This document shows, piece by piece, positions 45,607-54,023 of a DNA stretch of 64,000 bases. The stretch spans positions 5,292,369-5,356,368 of the forward strand of contig NZ_KV917374.1 in the NCBI RefSeq assembly GCF_002019645.1. The letters are read 5' to 3'. The notes beneath the pieces were generated by a model. It did no database searches. It was given only the letters and a program-made list of their open reading frames with translations, and was not told the origin of the DNA. Each line of letters opens with the position of its first letter. Within the stretch, counting starts at the first letter, position 1. The stretch comes from Litchfieldia alkalitelluris. GTDB lineage: Bacteria; Bacillota; Bacilli; Bacillales; Bacillaceae_L. Made by a program: the position numbers and the translations under genes.

Positions 45607-46221
45607 TATTCTTTTACCCCACCCATCGCTAAGCCTTTTACGAAGTATCGTTGGAACAATAAGAAGAAGATAATCATCGGAATAGACGCCACGCTTGCAC
45701 CAGCCATCAATAGTTTAAAGTCTGCAAGGTTCGCATTTTGTAATGTTTTTAGACCTACCGGAAGTCTAAATAAGTCTTTATCATTTAATACGAAAACTGG
45801 CCATAAGAAGGAGTTCCACATTAACACAAATTTAAAATGCCAAGAACCCCCATTGCAGGCTTTGCTAACGGAACAATAATTTTCCAAAAGATTCCCCACT
45901 CAGAGGCGCCATTAATTTTAGCAGCTTCAATCCGTTCATCTGGAACTGTAAGTAAGAATTGTCTCATGAGGAAGACTTCGAACGCCAAAGAGATACTTGG
46001 TAATATTAATGCCCAATGTGTATCAAATAGTTGTAATTTTTGAACCATAATAAATGTTGGTATTAGAGTTACTTGTTCTGGGATCATCATCGTAAAGATA
46101 ATCATCCAAAAGATAATCATTTTCCCAGGAAAATTCTATTTAGCTAATACATACCCAGACATAGTATCAAATATTACCATTAGTGCCGTTCCTAGGATTG
46201 CAATATATAAGCTGTTAAACA
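45606..46221 (-). pseudogene. Decayed sugar ABC transporter permease (MalG/LacG type)
   Basis: Three pieces of one binding-protein-dependent permease are readable on the minus strand. First is LFNSLYIAILGTALMVIFD to SGYVLAK, then an in-frame TAG near 46139. Next is NFPGK to the EAAKINGASEWGIFWKIIVPLAKPA motif, then a frameshift near 45835. Last is FKFVLMWNSFLWP to the end. About the first 80 residues are missing at a junction with repeat A. GlcNAc or chitin-oligosaccharide import is likely from the nagZ context. Confidence 0.85.
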
Positions 46222-46234
46222 GCCATTTTAAGGG

Positions 46235-46318
46235 GGAATAGGCGGAGAGTCACTCGACTCCTGCGGGATGTGCGGTCAGCGTGAGCCTCCCCGCGGAAAG
46301 TGAGTGAATCGCAGTCAA
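46235..46318 (+). repeat. Dispersed structured repeat A, copy 7 (internally deleted)
   Basis: Only about 84 bp remain: the left arm to GTGCGGTCAGCGTGAG joins directly to CCTCCCCGCGG and the right arm. The outer stem TCACTCG/TGAGTGA still pairs with one wobble. It sits exactly between two gene fragments. Confidence 0.8.
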
Positions 46319-46579
46319 CCCAAGCAGTACAAGATACAAAAGGAATTGTTGCTACGTATGGGCGGACAAAGTGTCTTACTAAGCACCTTGTTCTATATTG
46401 AGCCTGAAGTCGACAATAAAACAAAAGAAGTGGTTGGGTTCAAGGCATATGGCGGTGGCTGGGGCCATGGTGTCGGCCTTTCACAAACTGGTGCCATGGG
46501 CATGGCAGTAAAAGGATATACGTATGAAGAGATTTTAAAACACTATTATCAAGGAATTGAATTAGAAAAGAAATATTAA
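46319..46579 (+). pseudogene. C-terminal fragment of a SpoIID/LytB-domain protein
   Basis: The plus-strand frame carries the SpoIID family end GGGWGHGVGLSQTGAMGMA and YTYEEILKHYYQGIEL. Upstream, in another frame, DTKGIVATYG matches an earlier part of the same domain, so there is an internal deletion and a frameshift too. The start used would lie inside repeat A. It is non-functional as it stands. The parent was a sporulation or germination cell-wall protein, or a LytB-type amidase enhancer. Confidence 0.82.
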
Positions 46580-46587
46580 ACATATAA

Positions 46588-46622
46588 CGAAAGGGTGTCC
46601 TTAATCAATAGGACACCCTTTC
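46588..46622 (+). terminator. Terminator of the SpoIID remnant
   Basis: The stem AAAGGGTGTCCT / AGGACACCCTTT is perfect over 12 bp with a TAATCAAT loop. Confidence 0.8.
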
Positions 46623-46696
46623 GCAATTAATAGTCCCCACATCTTTTTTAAGTCCAGCATTAGGGGGAACTTTCAACTATATCAAGCTTTTTTCTT

Positions 46697-48319
46697 TTAT
46701 CCCGCTAAAGGTAATCTGATCTCAATCAAAGTCCCTTCGTTTACTTTACTTTTAAAACTAATTGTCCCATGATGCTGTTTGATTATTTTATTACAGATCA
46801 TTAGGCCAAGACCGGTTCCCTTTTCTTTCATTGTATAAAAAGGTTCTCCTAGCCGTGGAAGAAGTTCCTCAGGAATACCACAACCCTGGTCTTGAAATAA
46901 GATGACACATTGATTTTTTTTATCTTTACGGAGTGTGATATCTATGTCTCCTCCCCCATTCATGGCCTCCATCGCATTTTTAAGAATATTTAACAATACC
47001 TGTTTTAGTTGATTTTTTTCACAGGTAATACAGATGTCGTCATCTTCAATCCATAAATTGAATTGAATATTTTTCAAAAGGGCTTGAGGAGAGAGCAATT
47101 CCAACGTATATTCAATTAACTCAATTACATTCGTTTTATCCAACTGAACTGCTTGTGGCTTTCCTAAAGTAAGCAACTCACTCGTTATGTTTTCTATCCT
47201 TGCGAGTTCACTTAAAAGTAGCTCATTATTAAGCGAATGATGATCATTTTTATATAACTGGATAAACCCTTTTATTGTTGTTAAAGGATTCCTTATCTCA
47301 TGAGCAACGCCTGCAGCTAATTCACCCACAATTGATAACTTCTCAGATTGCAAAAGAATCGTCTCTGCTTTTTTCCGTTCAGAGATATCACGACTAATGA
47401 GGACGATATGCTCAATAACATCTCCCTCTCCTTTTACAGGCATACACCGGGACTCAAACTCAATCCAATTTCCGTCTTTATGCCTTAAGCGGAATTCCAT
47501 TGAATGTAATTTTTCATTTTCAAACATTTTTATAATATTTTCCTTAAACAGTTCTAAATCATCCGGATGAGTAATCTTACATAACTCCATCTTCTCTAAT
47601 TCAGATGTTGCATATCCAAGAATGTGTTCATGAGATGGGGAAAAGTAGCTACCTTCGTGTTTTTTATTCATTACCAAGATAAGATCTGATGTATTTTCAG
47701 CTATAAGTCGGTATTTAGATTCACTCTCTGCTAGTATTCGTGCCATTCGTTTATTTTCAGAAATAATTCGATATAATTTTAAGTAAGATTCAATTAGTAA
47801 GGTACCAATAATCACACCTAATACTATAAATAGAAGATATTGAGAGTGAAATGCTAGACTATCTCTAAAAATATTAAAAATAATTGGTACTGTGATCACA
47901 TAAATTAAAATATAAGAGCTTACTAAAATAATAAGTTTTTTGACCGCTGAAAAACGGGTTATGTATATATGTACGACTGAAAAAACAACCATGATCGTTG
48001 TCCAACCGATAATTGCTACAGTCCAGTTACCGCTAACAAACAATCTCATGATTAATGAAAAGATAGCAGTAATCACTCCTGCTAGGGGTCCCAGATATGC
48101 AAAAACGAGAATAATAGGTGCATATCGTAAATCATATGAGTATCCCTGTTGCTGAAATGATAGCATAACGAGAATAACCGAAACAATTCCACCATAAACA
48201 CTTACCCAAAACCATGTATGCTTAAGTGGTTTAAACTTTAGCAAGGAACCGATAACTAGCGGTGTACTTACCATTAGAGAAAAAATTGAGAGATTAATAA
48301 TATAGTCTATAATAAGCAA
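46697..48319 (-). CDS. Orphan PAS-containing sensor histidine kinase, KinB-like
   Basis: The 540-residue protein has about six membrane helices of the 5TM-LytS-like type (1-185, with YDLRYAPIILVF). A PAS-PAC domain follows (about 200-315, SRDISERKKAE), then HisKA (VAHEIRNPLTTIKGF, H340) and HATPase_c (NILKNAMEAM, DQGCGIP, GTGLGLMIC). The TTG start has GGTGGGG upstream. No response regulator is adjacent. As with the kinase at 4096-5340, whose membrane part it resembles, a sporulation phosphorelay input is the likely role. Confidence 0.9.
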   Translation of the reverse strand: MLIIDYIINLSIFSLMVSTPLVIGSLLKFKPLKHTWFWVSVYGGIVSVILVMLSFQQQGYSYDLRYAPIILVFAYLGPLAGVITAIFSLIMRLFVSGNWTVAIIGWTTIMVVFSVVHIYITRFSAVKKLIILVSSYILIYVITVPIIFNIFRDSLAFHSQYLLFIVLGVIIGTLLIESYLKLYRIISENKRMARILAESESKYRLIAENTSDLILVMNKKHEGSYFSPSHEHILGYATSELEKMELCKITHPDDLELFKENIIKMFENEKLHSMEFRLRHKDGNWIEFESRCMPVKGEGDVIEHIVLISRDISERKKAETILLQSEKLSIVGELAAGVAHEIRNPLTTIKGFIQLYKNDHHSLNNELLLSELARIENITSELLTLGKPQAVQLDKTNVIELIEYTLELLSPQALLKNIQFNLWIEDDDICITCEKNQLKQVLLNILKNAMEAMNGGGDIDITLRKDKKNQCVILFQDQGCGIPEELLPRLGEPFYTMKEKGTGLGLMICNKIIKQHHGTISFKSKVNEGTLIEIRLPLAG

Positions 48320-48479
48320 TTTCCCCCCACCTATCTAGTCGATTTCATTCTTAATCCTTACTATATACTAGGGTTATTACTATTACCATATGTTATATGT
48401 AAATTTTTGGCGAAAAAAGGCGGTTCTTTTGTTTCCACTTTGGAACCTTAAAAAACCACCTCAGTTTTACCATTCAACA

Positions 48480-49257
48480 TTAATTATTTAAATCCATCCA
48501 CTTTTCCATAACAGTCTCTACTTCTTTATTTAACTCTATCTTTCTACAGTAGAGCTTGTTGAGATCTGTATATTCCAACTGCTCTGAAACCATGGCTTTG
48601 TCTAACTCTTGTATTTCTACCTCTAGCTTTTCAATTCTACTTAATGCCTTTGCTTCTTCCTTCTCCATATCAGCTGACTGACACTTTTGCTTTTTTATCT
48701 TCTCCGTTTTTACAGGTTCTTCATTGACTTTGAGTAAACGTACCTTTTCTTTTTCACTGTTGTAATCATCATAGTTACCGGGGTAGCTTTTTAAGGAATG
48801 ATTCTCTAATGCAATGATTCTTTCACCAATTTTATTAATAAAGTACCGATCATGGGAAATGAAGAAAATCGTTCCTTTGAAATCTTCCAGAGCCTCTTCA
48901 AGGGTTTCAATTGAATCAATATCAAGATGATTAGTTGGTTCATCAAGTATTAATAAGTTGATATCTTGAAATAGCATTATAGCCAGTTTTAATCTAATTT
49001 TCTCTCCTCCAGACAGATGCTTCACTTTTTTGAAGTCGCTTCTTTTCATCATAACCATAACTCGATGTTTGCGGATATCCAGGATAGTAATTCATTGGCT
49101 CAATTCCAGCAATCAACTTAAGAACTGTACTCTTTCCACTACCGTTCGCACCTACGATTCCAATCCTATCTCCTTCATAAGCTTCAAAGCTGATATTATT
49201 AACGACAAGTGTAGCTTCCATATATTTTTTTATGCCATTTAGCTTCATTTCTAACAT
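48480..49257 (-). pseudogene. ABC-F ATPase with large internal deletion
   Basis: The ATG at 49257 has AAGGA upstream and opens the first ABC domain ([20 protein letters not shown], Walker A). After SSYGYDE the sequence jumps, out of frame, to [17 protein letters not shown], the signature of the second ABC domain, then LLILDEPTNHLD and FFISHDRYFI and a C-terminal coiled coil. The first signature, the interdomain linker and the second Walker A are missing, about 250 residues. The parent belonged to the ribosome-protecting or EttA-like ABC-F group. Confidence 0.87.
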
Positions 49258-49341
49258 ATCATTTCCTTCTTTCATCCATAATTTTAGTTACGCATTTATG
49301 GACAGCATAAGGAAAACTTCATTACTATTTAATTTTAAATA

Positions 49342-49505
49342 AGAAAAGCGTAAGGCGCCGCCTATCGGCGACAGGCATAAGACGAGCGCTGACTAGGATG
49401 AATTCTTTGAATTCATCTTAGAAGGCACTTTTTGCTTATCCGTTGCGATTGGCTTATGACCCCGAGCCGATGGCGCCTGGAGCTAGACATCAAAACTAGG
49501 TTGAA
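49342..49505 (-). repeat. Dispersed structured repeat B, copy 5 (long form)
   Basis: The base stem GGCGCC-ATCGGC/GCCGAT-GGCGCC and CATAAG/CTTATG are kept. The tip is a different hairpin, GATGAATTC/GAATTCATC, with an extra segment GCTTATCCGTTGCGATTGGC. It lies between the ABC-F pseudogene and its probable leader. Confidence 0.75.
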
Positions 49506-49526
49506 TTTAATACATTCTTATCTAGT

Positions 49527-49566
49527 AAAAAAGACTGTAAGAAGATGGTGTCTTCTTACAGTCTTA
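49527..49566 (-). terminator. Strong hairpin, possible attenuator of the ABC-F gene
   Basis: A 15-bp perfect stem AAGACTGTAAGAAGA has an ACACCA-type loop and is followed by TTTTTTACT on the minus strand. It faces the ABC-F pseudogene, about 270 bases upstream of its start. ABC-F resistance genes often carry such attenuators. The rest of 49567-49928 is AT-rich with small GCACAT repeats and no gene. Confidence 0.6.
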
Positions 49567-49928
49567 AATACTTAAAGAATATAAGTGCTTAGAGCGATTT
49601 ATACATAAATGTGCACATTAAAAAAGCACATCATTTTATGCATAAACTCTCTCACCAGTAAATCTGGTGGGATACTTCAAGAACATGAAATATCCTACTG
49701 TTATATTCCAAAAAGTAGTAAAGTAAGTTAACCTTCTAATTGCCTTCATTCCATAAAGAGCATAACAAATAAGCCTATTTTTTATAGGTAATTATCCTCA
49801 TTACAAAATTCATATTAATTAGTTGGTTCCATAAACTTACTTTCCCCCTTCAAACTTTTCTATATTATCTCATTTTTCTTTTTTTTGTAAATAACATTAG
49901 GTTAAATTGGATTATAACCCGTACCCAT

Positions 49929-50636
49929 TTAAACAGTCATTTTCCAGTTCGATAAAGCTAACCACTGTTCTTGGTTCTTATAATCCGGCATTATTTTTCC
50001 AACAAGGCGCCAGAAGGACCTGTCATGGTTTAAATGAACCATGTGACACATTTCATGGACAACTACATAATCAATGACTTGTTGTGGAGCCATCGCCAAT
50101 CTCCAATTAAATGTTAACTGCAAGTTAGAGTCACAGGTTCCCCAGTTTCTACTATTATCAGTGATTTTAATCGAACGTGGTTTAATTTTAAAATGGATTT
50201 GATATGATCTAGCGCTTTTCTCCACCAATACCTTACATTGCTGATAGTAAAATCGCTTTAATGCTTGTTTGATTTTTTCTTCTTCTAGTTGTTTCACATG
50301 TATATGCAACACATCACCTTCAAACAAAACATGGTCATGTTGGATATGTTGGTCTTGATATATCTTAATGGGATAAGAATTTCCTAAATAAAGAAAACTC
50401 TCACCATGATCATAGACCTTCTTCTGTGGCCCATTCAGCCGATCTTTCATTTCTTTTAAGGTTCCTTGGAGCCATTCCCATTTTTCCTCTAAGACTTTAA
50501 TCACACTTTCATCTGCTGTACCTTTTGGAGCCCTAACCTCGATGTTTCCATAACCATCAACATAGATCCCTATCGATTTCCGGTTTTTATAGTTGATTTC
50601 AAAACGGATCGTTTCACCTGCATAAGTATGTATCAT
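49929..50636 (-). CDS. YgjP-like zinc metalloprotease family protein
   Basis: The 235-residue protein has the DUF45/YgjP layout: an N-terminal beta domain, then a gluzincin-like core with HEMCH at 194-198 and a third His in LNHDRSFW. NWGTCDSNLQLTFNWRL is the family's conserved strand pair. Substrates are unknown. AGGTGA precedes the ATG. It is 20 bases downstream of the DUF1456 gene and likely co-transcribed with it. Confidence 0.88.
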   Translation of the reverse strand: MIHTYAGETIRFEINYKNRKSIGIYVDGYGNIEVRAPKGTADESVIKVLEEKWEWLQGTLKEMKDRLNGPQKKVYDHGESFLYLGNSYPIKIYQDQHIQHDHVLFEGDVLHIHVKQLEEEKIKQALKRFYYQQCKVLVEKSARSYQIHFKIKPRSIKITDNSRNWGTCDSNLQLTFNWRLAMAPQQVIDYVVVHEMCHMVHLNHDRSFWRLVGKIMPDYKNQEQWLALSNWKMTV

Positions 50637-50656
50637 TTTATCACCTGAAGTATCTG

Positions 50657-51172
50657 TTACCCTCTATATTTAAGAGCTAGTCCTTTTAAGAAATTTCGCG
50701 CATAACGATCGCCGCACACTTTATAATTTTTGTGTCCCTTTTTCCTTAAGATTGCACTTAATTCACCTTTAGTAACACTAACCCCTGCTTTTTCTAGGAT
50801 TTCCAGCATATCCTCACTTGTTAGTGTTAAAGCGATTTTTAGCTTCTTTAATAGAAGATTATTAGCATTCTCATTAGAAAACGCAGGTGTTTGAGGCTGT
50901 CCTGGTTTTGGATCTTGCTTTCCTCTTTTAAAGGTAATAAAACCATTCAAAAAAGACTCAAACTTTTCATTATTGACTTTAATATGATTTTCATCTTCCT
51001 CGATTTCATCAAAGTCTGCTTCTTCATCGTAATCTTCTTTTGGTTTTGTAAGTATCTTTAAAATTTCGTCCTTTGTTACCTCGACGCCACCAAGTTTAAA
51101 TATTTCTACCATATCAATATTTTTAATATCTAGAGCATATCTTAATCGAATTAATATATCGTTATTAGTCAT
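50657..51172 (-). CDS. DUF1456 family protein (YehS-like)
   Basis: The 171-residue protein has two copies of a helical module. The first starts NNDILIRLRYALDIKNIDMVEI and the second LLLKKLKIALTLTSEDMLEI; each is followed by a GV-V-T-E turn. This tandem build is the DUF1456 signature. The linker between them is acidic. The function is unknown. GGAGG precedes the ATG. It is first gene of a pair with the YgjP-like protein. Confidence 0.88.
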   Translation of the reverse strand: MTNNDILIRLRYALDIKNIDMVEIFKLGGVEVTKDEILKILTKPKEDYDEEADFDEIEEDENHIKVNNEKFESFLNGFITFKRGKQDPKPGQPQTPAFSNENANNLLLKKLKIALTLTSEDMLEILEKAGVSVTKGELSAILRKKGHKNYKVCGDRYARNFLKGLALKYRG

Positions 51173-51524
51173 TTTATAATCCTCCTATTATCCCTATACT
51201 ATCAGCTTGACCATTTAGCGTTGGAGAAATTCTTCAAAATCATACTATAATTAATCAAAAAACTTTAACTCTTCTATACGCAGCAATAGTGAGTATACCA
51301 TAACGACTGTGTGATAGAATATGTTACTGATTTTAAGAGTCTTATACGGCCTCAAATAGTAATTGACCATGAGTAAATCAAGAAGGGACAATTATCAACT
51401 TAACCACACGACAGTCAACCTAACGGGCTTTGTTTTGTAGTATAAGATATGATACAACATTGGCTTTTCGTATAGAAATTCGCAAAAAAATTAAAAAGCA
51501 ATTTGGAAGTAACTCAGAAAAGAA

Positions 51525-51560
51525 AAATCCTTAGAGATATATATGCTCTAAGAATTTTTC
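51525..51560. terminator. Hairpin in a gene-free region
   Basis: AAAAATCCTTAGAG pairs with CTCTAAGAATTTTT around an AT loop. No gene ends nearby, so its role is unclear. The gap 51173-52062 holds this, repeat D copy 3 and otherwise nothing I can support. Confidence 0.5.
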
Positions 51561-51609
51561 ACCCGAAAATAAGCACCGGTTAGCGATTTCCAACTCTTCA
51601 ACAAGAGTC

Positions 51610-51840
51610 AGCAAATAAGCTACTAAAATAAGTGGAGAAATTTCCCTTATTAAGGAAATAGCACGAAAAACAGACTAGATAGAGGGAAAAATTCCACCTA
51701 TTTAATCGAAAAACATGTAACTGGACCACTTTACTCTGCCTTTACGGGAAAAACTCCCCTTATATCCACAATTGGAGCTCAATTATGCAGGTTAACGGGA
51801 ATAACTCCCCTAATATAAACAATCAGAGGTTACTAAATTA
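51610..51840. repeat. Dispersed repeat D, copy 3 (diverged)
   Basis: Four spaced dyads are still readable: GGAGAAATTTCCCTTATT, GGGAAAAATTCCACCTATT, CGGGAAAAACTCCCCTTATA and ACGGGAATAACTCCCCTAAT. The sequence between them no longer matches the other copies. Confidence 0.7.
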
Positions 51841-52022
51841 AGGATATGAAGACTATCTGAATCATCTTTCTGCCCTTTTTAGAAATGCACCCCAGCTTGA
51901 TAAAAAGCATTTGCAGTACCAATTGGTAAATATCAGCTTACAATTTCATGCCGCCAAAACCTTATAAAACTTTACAACATTATTTTTAATAGTTTAAAAA
52001 AATAAATTACTGAACAAAAGAA

Positions 52023-52055
52023 GAGCAGTGTTCCATTATTGATAAACACTGCTTT
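52023..52055 (-). terminator. Terminator of the acetyltransferase gene
   Basis: AGCAGTGTT pairs with AACACTGCT, with a CTTCTTTT tail on the minus strand, 8 bases past the stop codon. Confidence 0.75.
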
Positions 52056-52062
52056 TACCAAA

Positions 52063-52860
52063 TTATCTTGTTAACCATTCACGACCAAAATCAATAAGCT
52101 TCCGTTGACTCATAAGCTTGCATTCTGCTTTACCAATGATAACACTCTTAAATGAGTGTACCTTTTCAAATTCGCTTCCTAATTCCGCAAACACATCCGC
52201 ATTATACTCAATCTCCTCATACGTTTTCCAAACTCGTTGCCCATCTTCCAGAATTGCGGCACCTTTTTGCACCTTCCTTCTATCCCTTACAGCATGTTCC
52301 GCAAAATGAAGAGATGTATTGCTATCGTGATCTACACCTATCAGCAAAACGTGCCCATCTAACTCATAGATTTTTGCAAGCGGTGATTGATGACCAAACC
52401 CAGCTTCAAGTGGTTGTTCAGAAAGAATATAGTCTGAATGTGCTCCCCACGCAGCAAAAGAATAGGCTGGATGGAGACTTCTTTTCACATTTGGATGTGT
52501 TCGAAATGTCTCTACGATTCTTCCCATCTCTCTTGTAGGTGTTACATCCGGATCAAATGGAGGCATTTCTTCTCGAATGGTTGGCCACCATTCCTCTGGT
52601 ACAGGAGGGTTCCCCCAGACAGAAGGATCAGAGTTTTCTCCAGTTTGGGTTGGCATCACAATGGTACCCTCTTCTCCAACCACATCTTTTAATGCTTGTA
52701 TGACAGCAACCGGTCCTCCGCATACCCATCCTAGTGAATTCAATGAAGAATGAACAATAACTACCATTCCTTTTTTTAATCCTATATTTTTAAAATCGGT
52801 GCTTAAGCTGGATCTTGTATTTGGGGTTTTTAAGCCCTCAATTGCATTCTTTTCACTCAT
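52063..52860 (-). CDS. AAC(3)-family N-acetyltransferase (YokD-like)
   Basis: The 265-residue protein belongs to the Antibiotic_NAT family. VIVHSSLNSLGWVCGG, GTIVMPTQTG, VKRSLHPAYSFAAWG and GVDHDSNTSLHFAEH are its conserved stretches, including the active-site His region. The fold transfers acetyl from acetyl-CoA to the 3-amino group of aminoglycosides in resistance enzymes, but many chromosomal Bacillus members have unknown substrates and no resistance is implied here. The ATG at 52860 has AGGGGA upstream and fits family starts. Confidence 0.87.
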   Translation of the reverse strand: MSEKNAIEGLKTPNTRSSLSTDFKNIGLKKGMVVIVHSSLNSLGWVCGGPVAVIQALKDVVGEEGTIVMPTQTGENSDPSVWGNPPVPEEWWPTIREEMPPFDPDVTPTREMGRIVETFRTHPNVKRSLHPAYSFAAWGAHSDYILSEQPLEAGFGHQSPLAKIYELDGHVLLIGVDHDSNTSLHFAEHAVRDRRKVQKGAAILEDGQRVWKTYEEIEYNADVFAELGSEFEKVHSFKSVIIGKAECKLMSQRKLIDFGREWLTR

Positions 52861-53119
52861 ATCTATTCCCCTCATCATATTTATCATTTGGTTTATTAAC
52901 ATTTGCCTATGTTGTATGATGAAACTACCTCCCTACTCAAAATAGTGATGATTAGTAACGTATTTTCGCTTATTTTTCTAAATATATGATACCAACTAAT
53001 TCATAGAGGTTAAACTGAATCTTAAGTAAGAGTCTGGAATCATCTAAACTCCGGCTGATTATAAGCATTATTAAGCAAACCCTTTCACATTTCCATGGAG
53101 GATTTATATTAAATTAGAA

Positions 53120-53180
53120 GTTACCCCTGAAAATACTTAGGGTTGAGATCCAATTACTGCGATTTATTTGCTTTTGCGGA
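53120..53180 (-). repeat. Degraded edge of repeat A/C
   Basis: CCTGAAAATACTTAGGGTTG and the following AATTACTGCGATTTATTTGC resemble the minus-strand A edge (CCTGAAAATAATTGGG ... TCGCTGCGATCCACTCG). Only one arm is left. The gap 52861-53249 shows nothing else. Confidence 0.4.
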
Positions 53181-53249
53181 GTAAAACAGCTTAATAAACA
53201 TGACTATACTTAACTGGATATCAAATAACTAAAAACAGGAGCGAAAGTG

Positions 53250-53969
53250 ATGTTCTATTTTAAACATTATGAACAAGCCCTATTGCAGCTTCCTTTCAAA
53301 GAAACCTATGAAAAAGAAGAATTAATGACGACTGATTTTTTATTCGTAAAAGACGATAAGCTAGAAATATACTGGGCACCTTTTGAGTTTATTAACAGAA
53401 ATGCAAAAGTGATTATACTCGGTATTACTCCTGGTTGGACACAGATGCAATTAGCGTATCGTTATGTCCGGAAAAATATTGAGACAGAAGACCGACAGCA
53501 AATGCTATGTAATGCTAAAAAACAAGCAAGCTTTGGAGGTAGAGGGATTAGAAAAAACTTAATCGAAATGCTAGATGGAATTGAACTGAACAAACATTTA
53601 AATATTGGGAGCTGTGCAGAGCTGTATGAGGATAAAAATTATCTCCTACATTCCTCTTCGACACTAAGATATCCTGTATTTATCCAAAAGAAAAATTATA
53701 CGGGCACCAATCCCTCTATGTTGAAGCACCCATTACTTATACGAATGATTGATGAGATTTTAGTACCGGAGTTAAATGTGGTCAAAGACGCCATAATCAT
53801 ACCTGCAGGCAAATCTGTTTCCGAGGTTTTACGCTGCTTAACTTCAGAGGGTAGAATTCACCATCAAAAGATATTATTTGATTTTCCACATCCATCTGGA
53901 GCTAACGGGCATCGAAAAAAGCAATTTGAGGAAAAGAAAGAATGCTTTAAGGAGATGTTAAGGATATAA
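53250..53969 (+). CDS. Uracil-DNA glycosylase-superfamily-like protein
   Basis: The 239-residue protein has VIILGITPGWTQ at 54-65 and FDFPHPSGANGHR at 210-222. These resemble, in position and form, the two active-site motifs of the UDG superfamily: the GxxPG water-activating loop and the HPS minor-groove loop. The middle of the protein (about 85-160) is a poorly conserved basic insert. I know of no assigned function. It may be a divergent DNA-repair glycosylase or a non-catalytic relative. The ATG at 53250 has AGGAG 8 bases upstream; a GTG one codon earlier is possible. Confidence 0.7.
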   Translation: MFYFKHYEQALLQLPFKETYEKEELMTTDFLFVKDDKLEIYWAPFEFINRNAKVIILGITPGWTQMQLAYRYVRKNIETEDRQQMLCNAKKQASFGGRGIRKNLIEMLDGIELNKHLNIGSCAELYEDKNYLLHSSSTLRYPVFIQKKNYTGTNPSMLKHPLLIRMIDEILVPELNVVKDAIIIPAGKSVSEVLRCLTSEGRIHHQKILFDFPHPSGANGHRKKQFEEKKECFKEMLRI

Positions 53970-53973
53970 AAGT

Positions 53974-54016
53974 GGGACGGTTCACTTCCTTCAAAGAGGC
54001 GGAATCGTCCCTTTTT
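53974..54016. terminator. Bidirectional terminator
   Basis: GGGACGGTTC pairs with GAATCGTCCC, with CTTTTT after it on the plus strand, between the convergent UDG-like and MFS genes. Confidence 0.8.
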
Positions 54017-54023
54017 AGTTTTC

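Noticed and set aside
52063-52860. Aminoglycoside resistance gene on a mobile unit
   Set aside because: The family match is clear, but codon use and neighbours look chromosomal, no mobile ends are present, and many such Bacillus enzymes have no proven resistance role.
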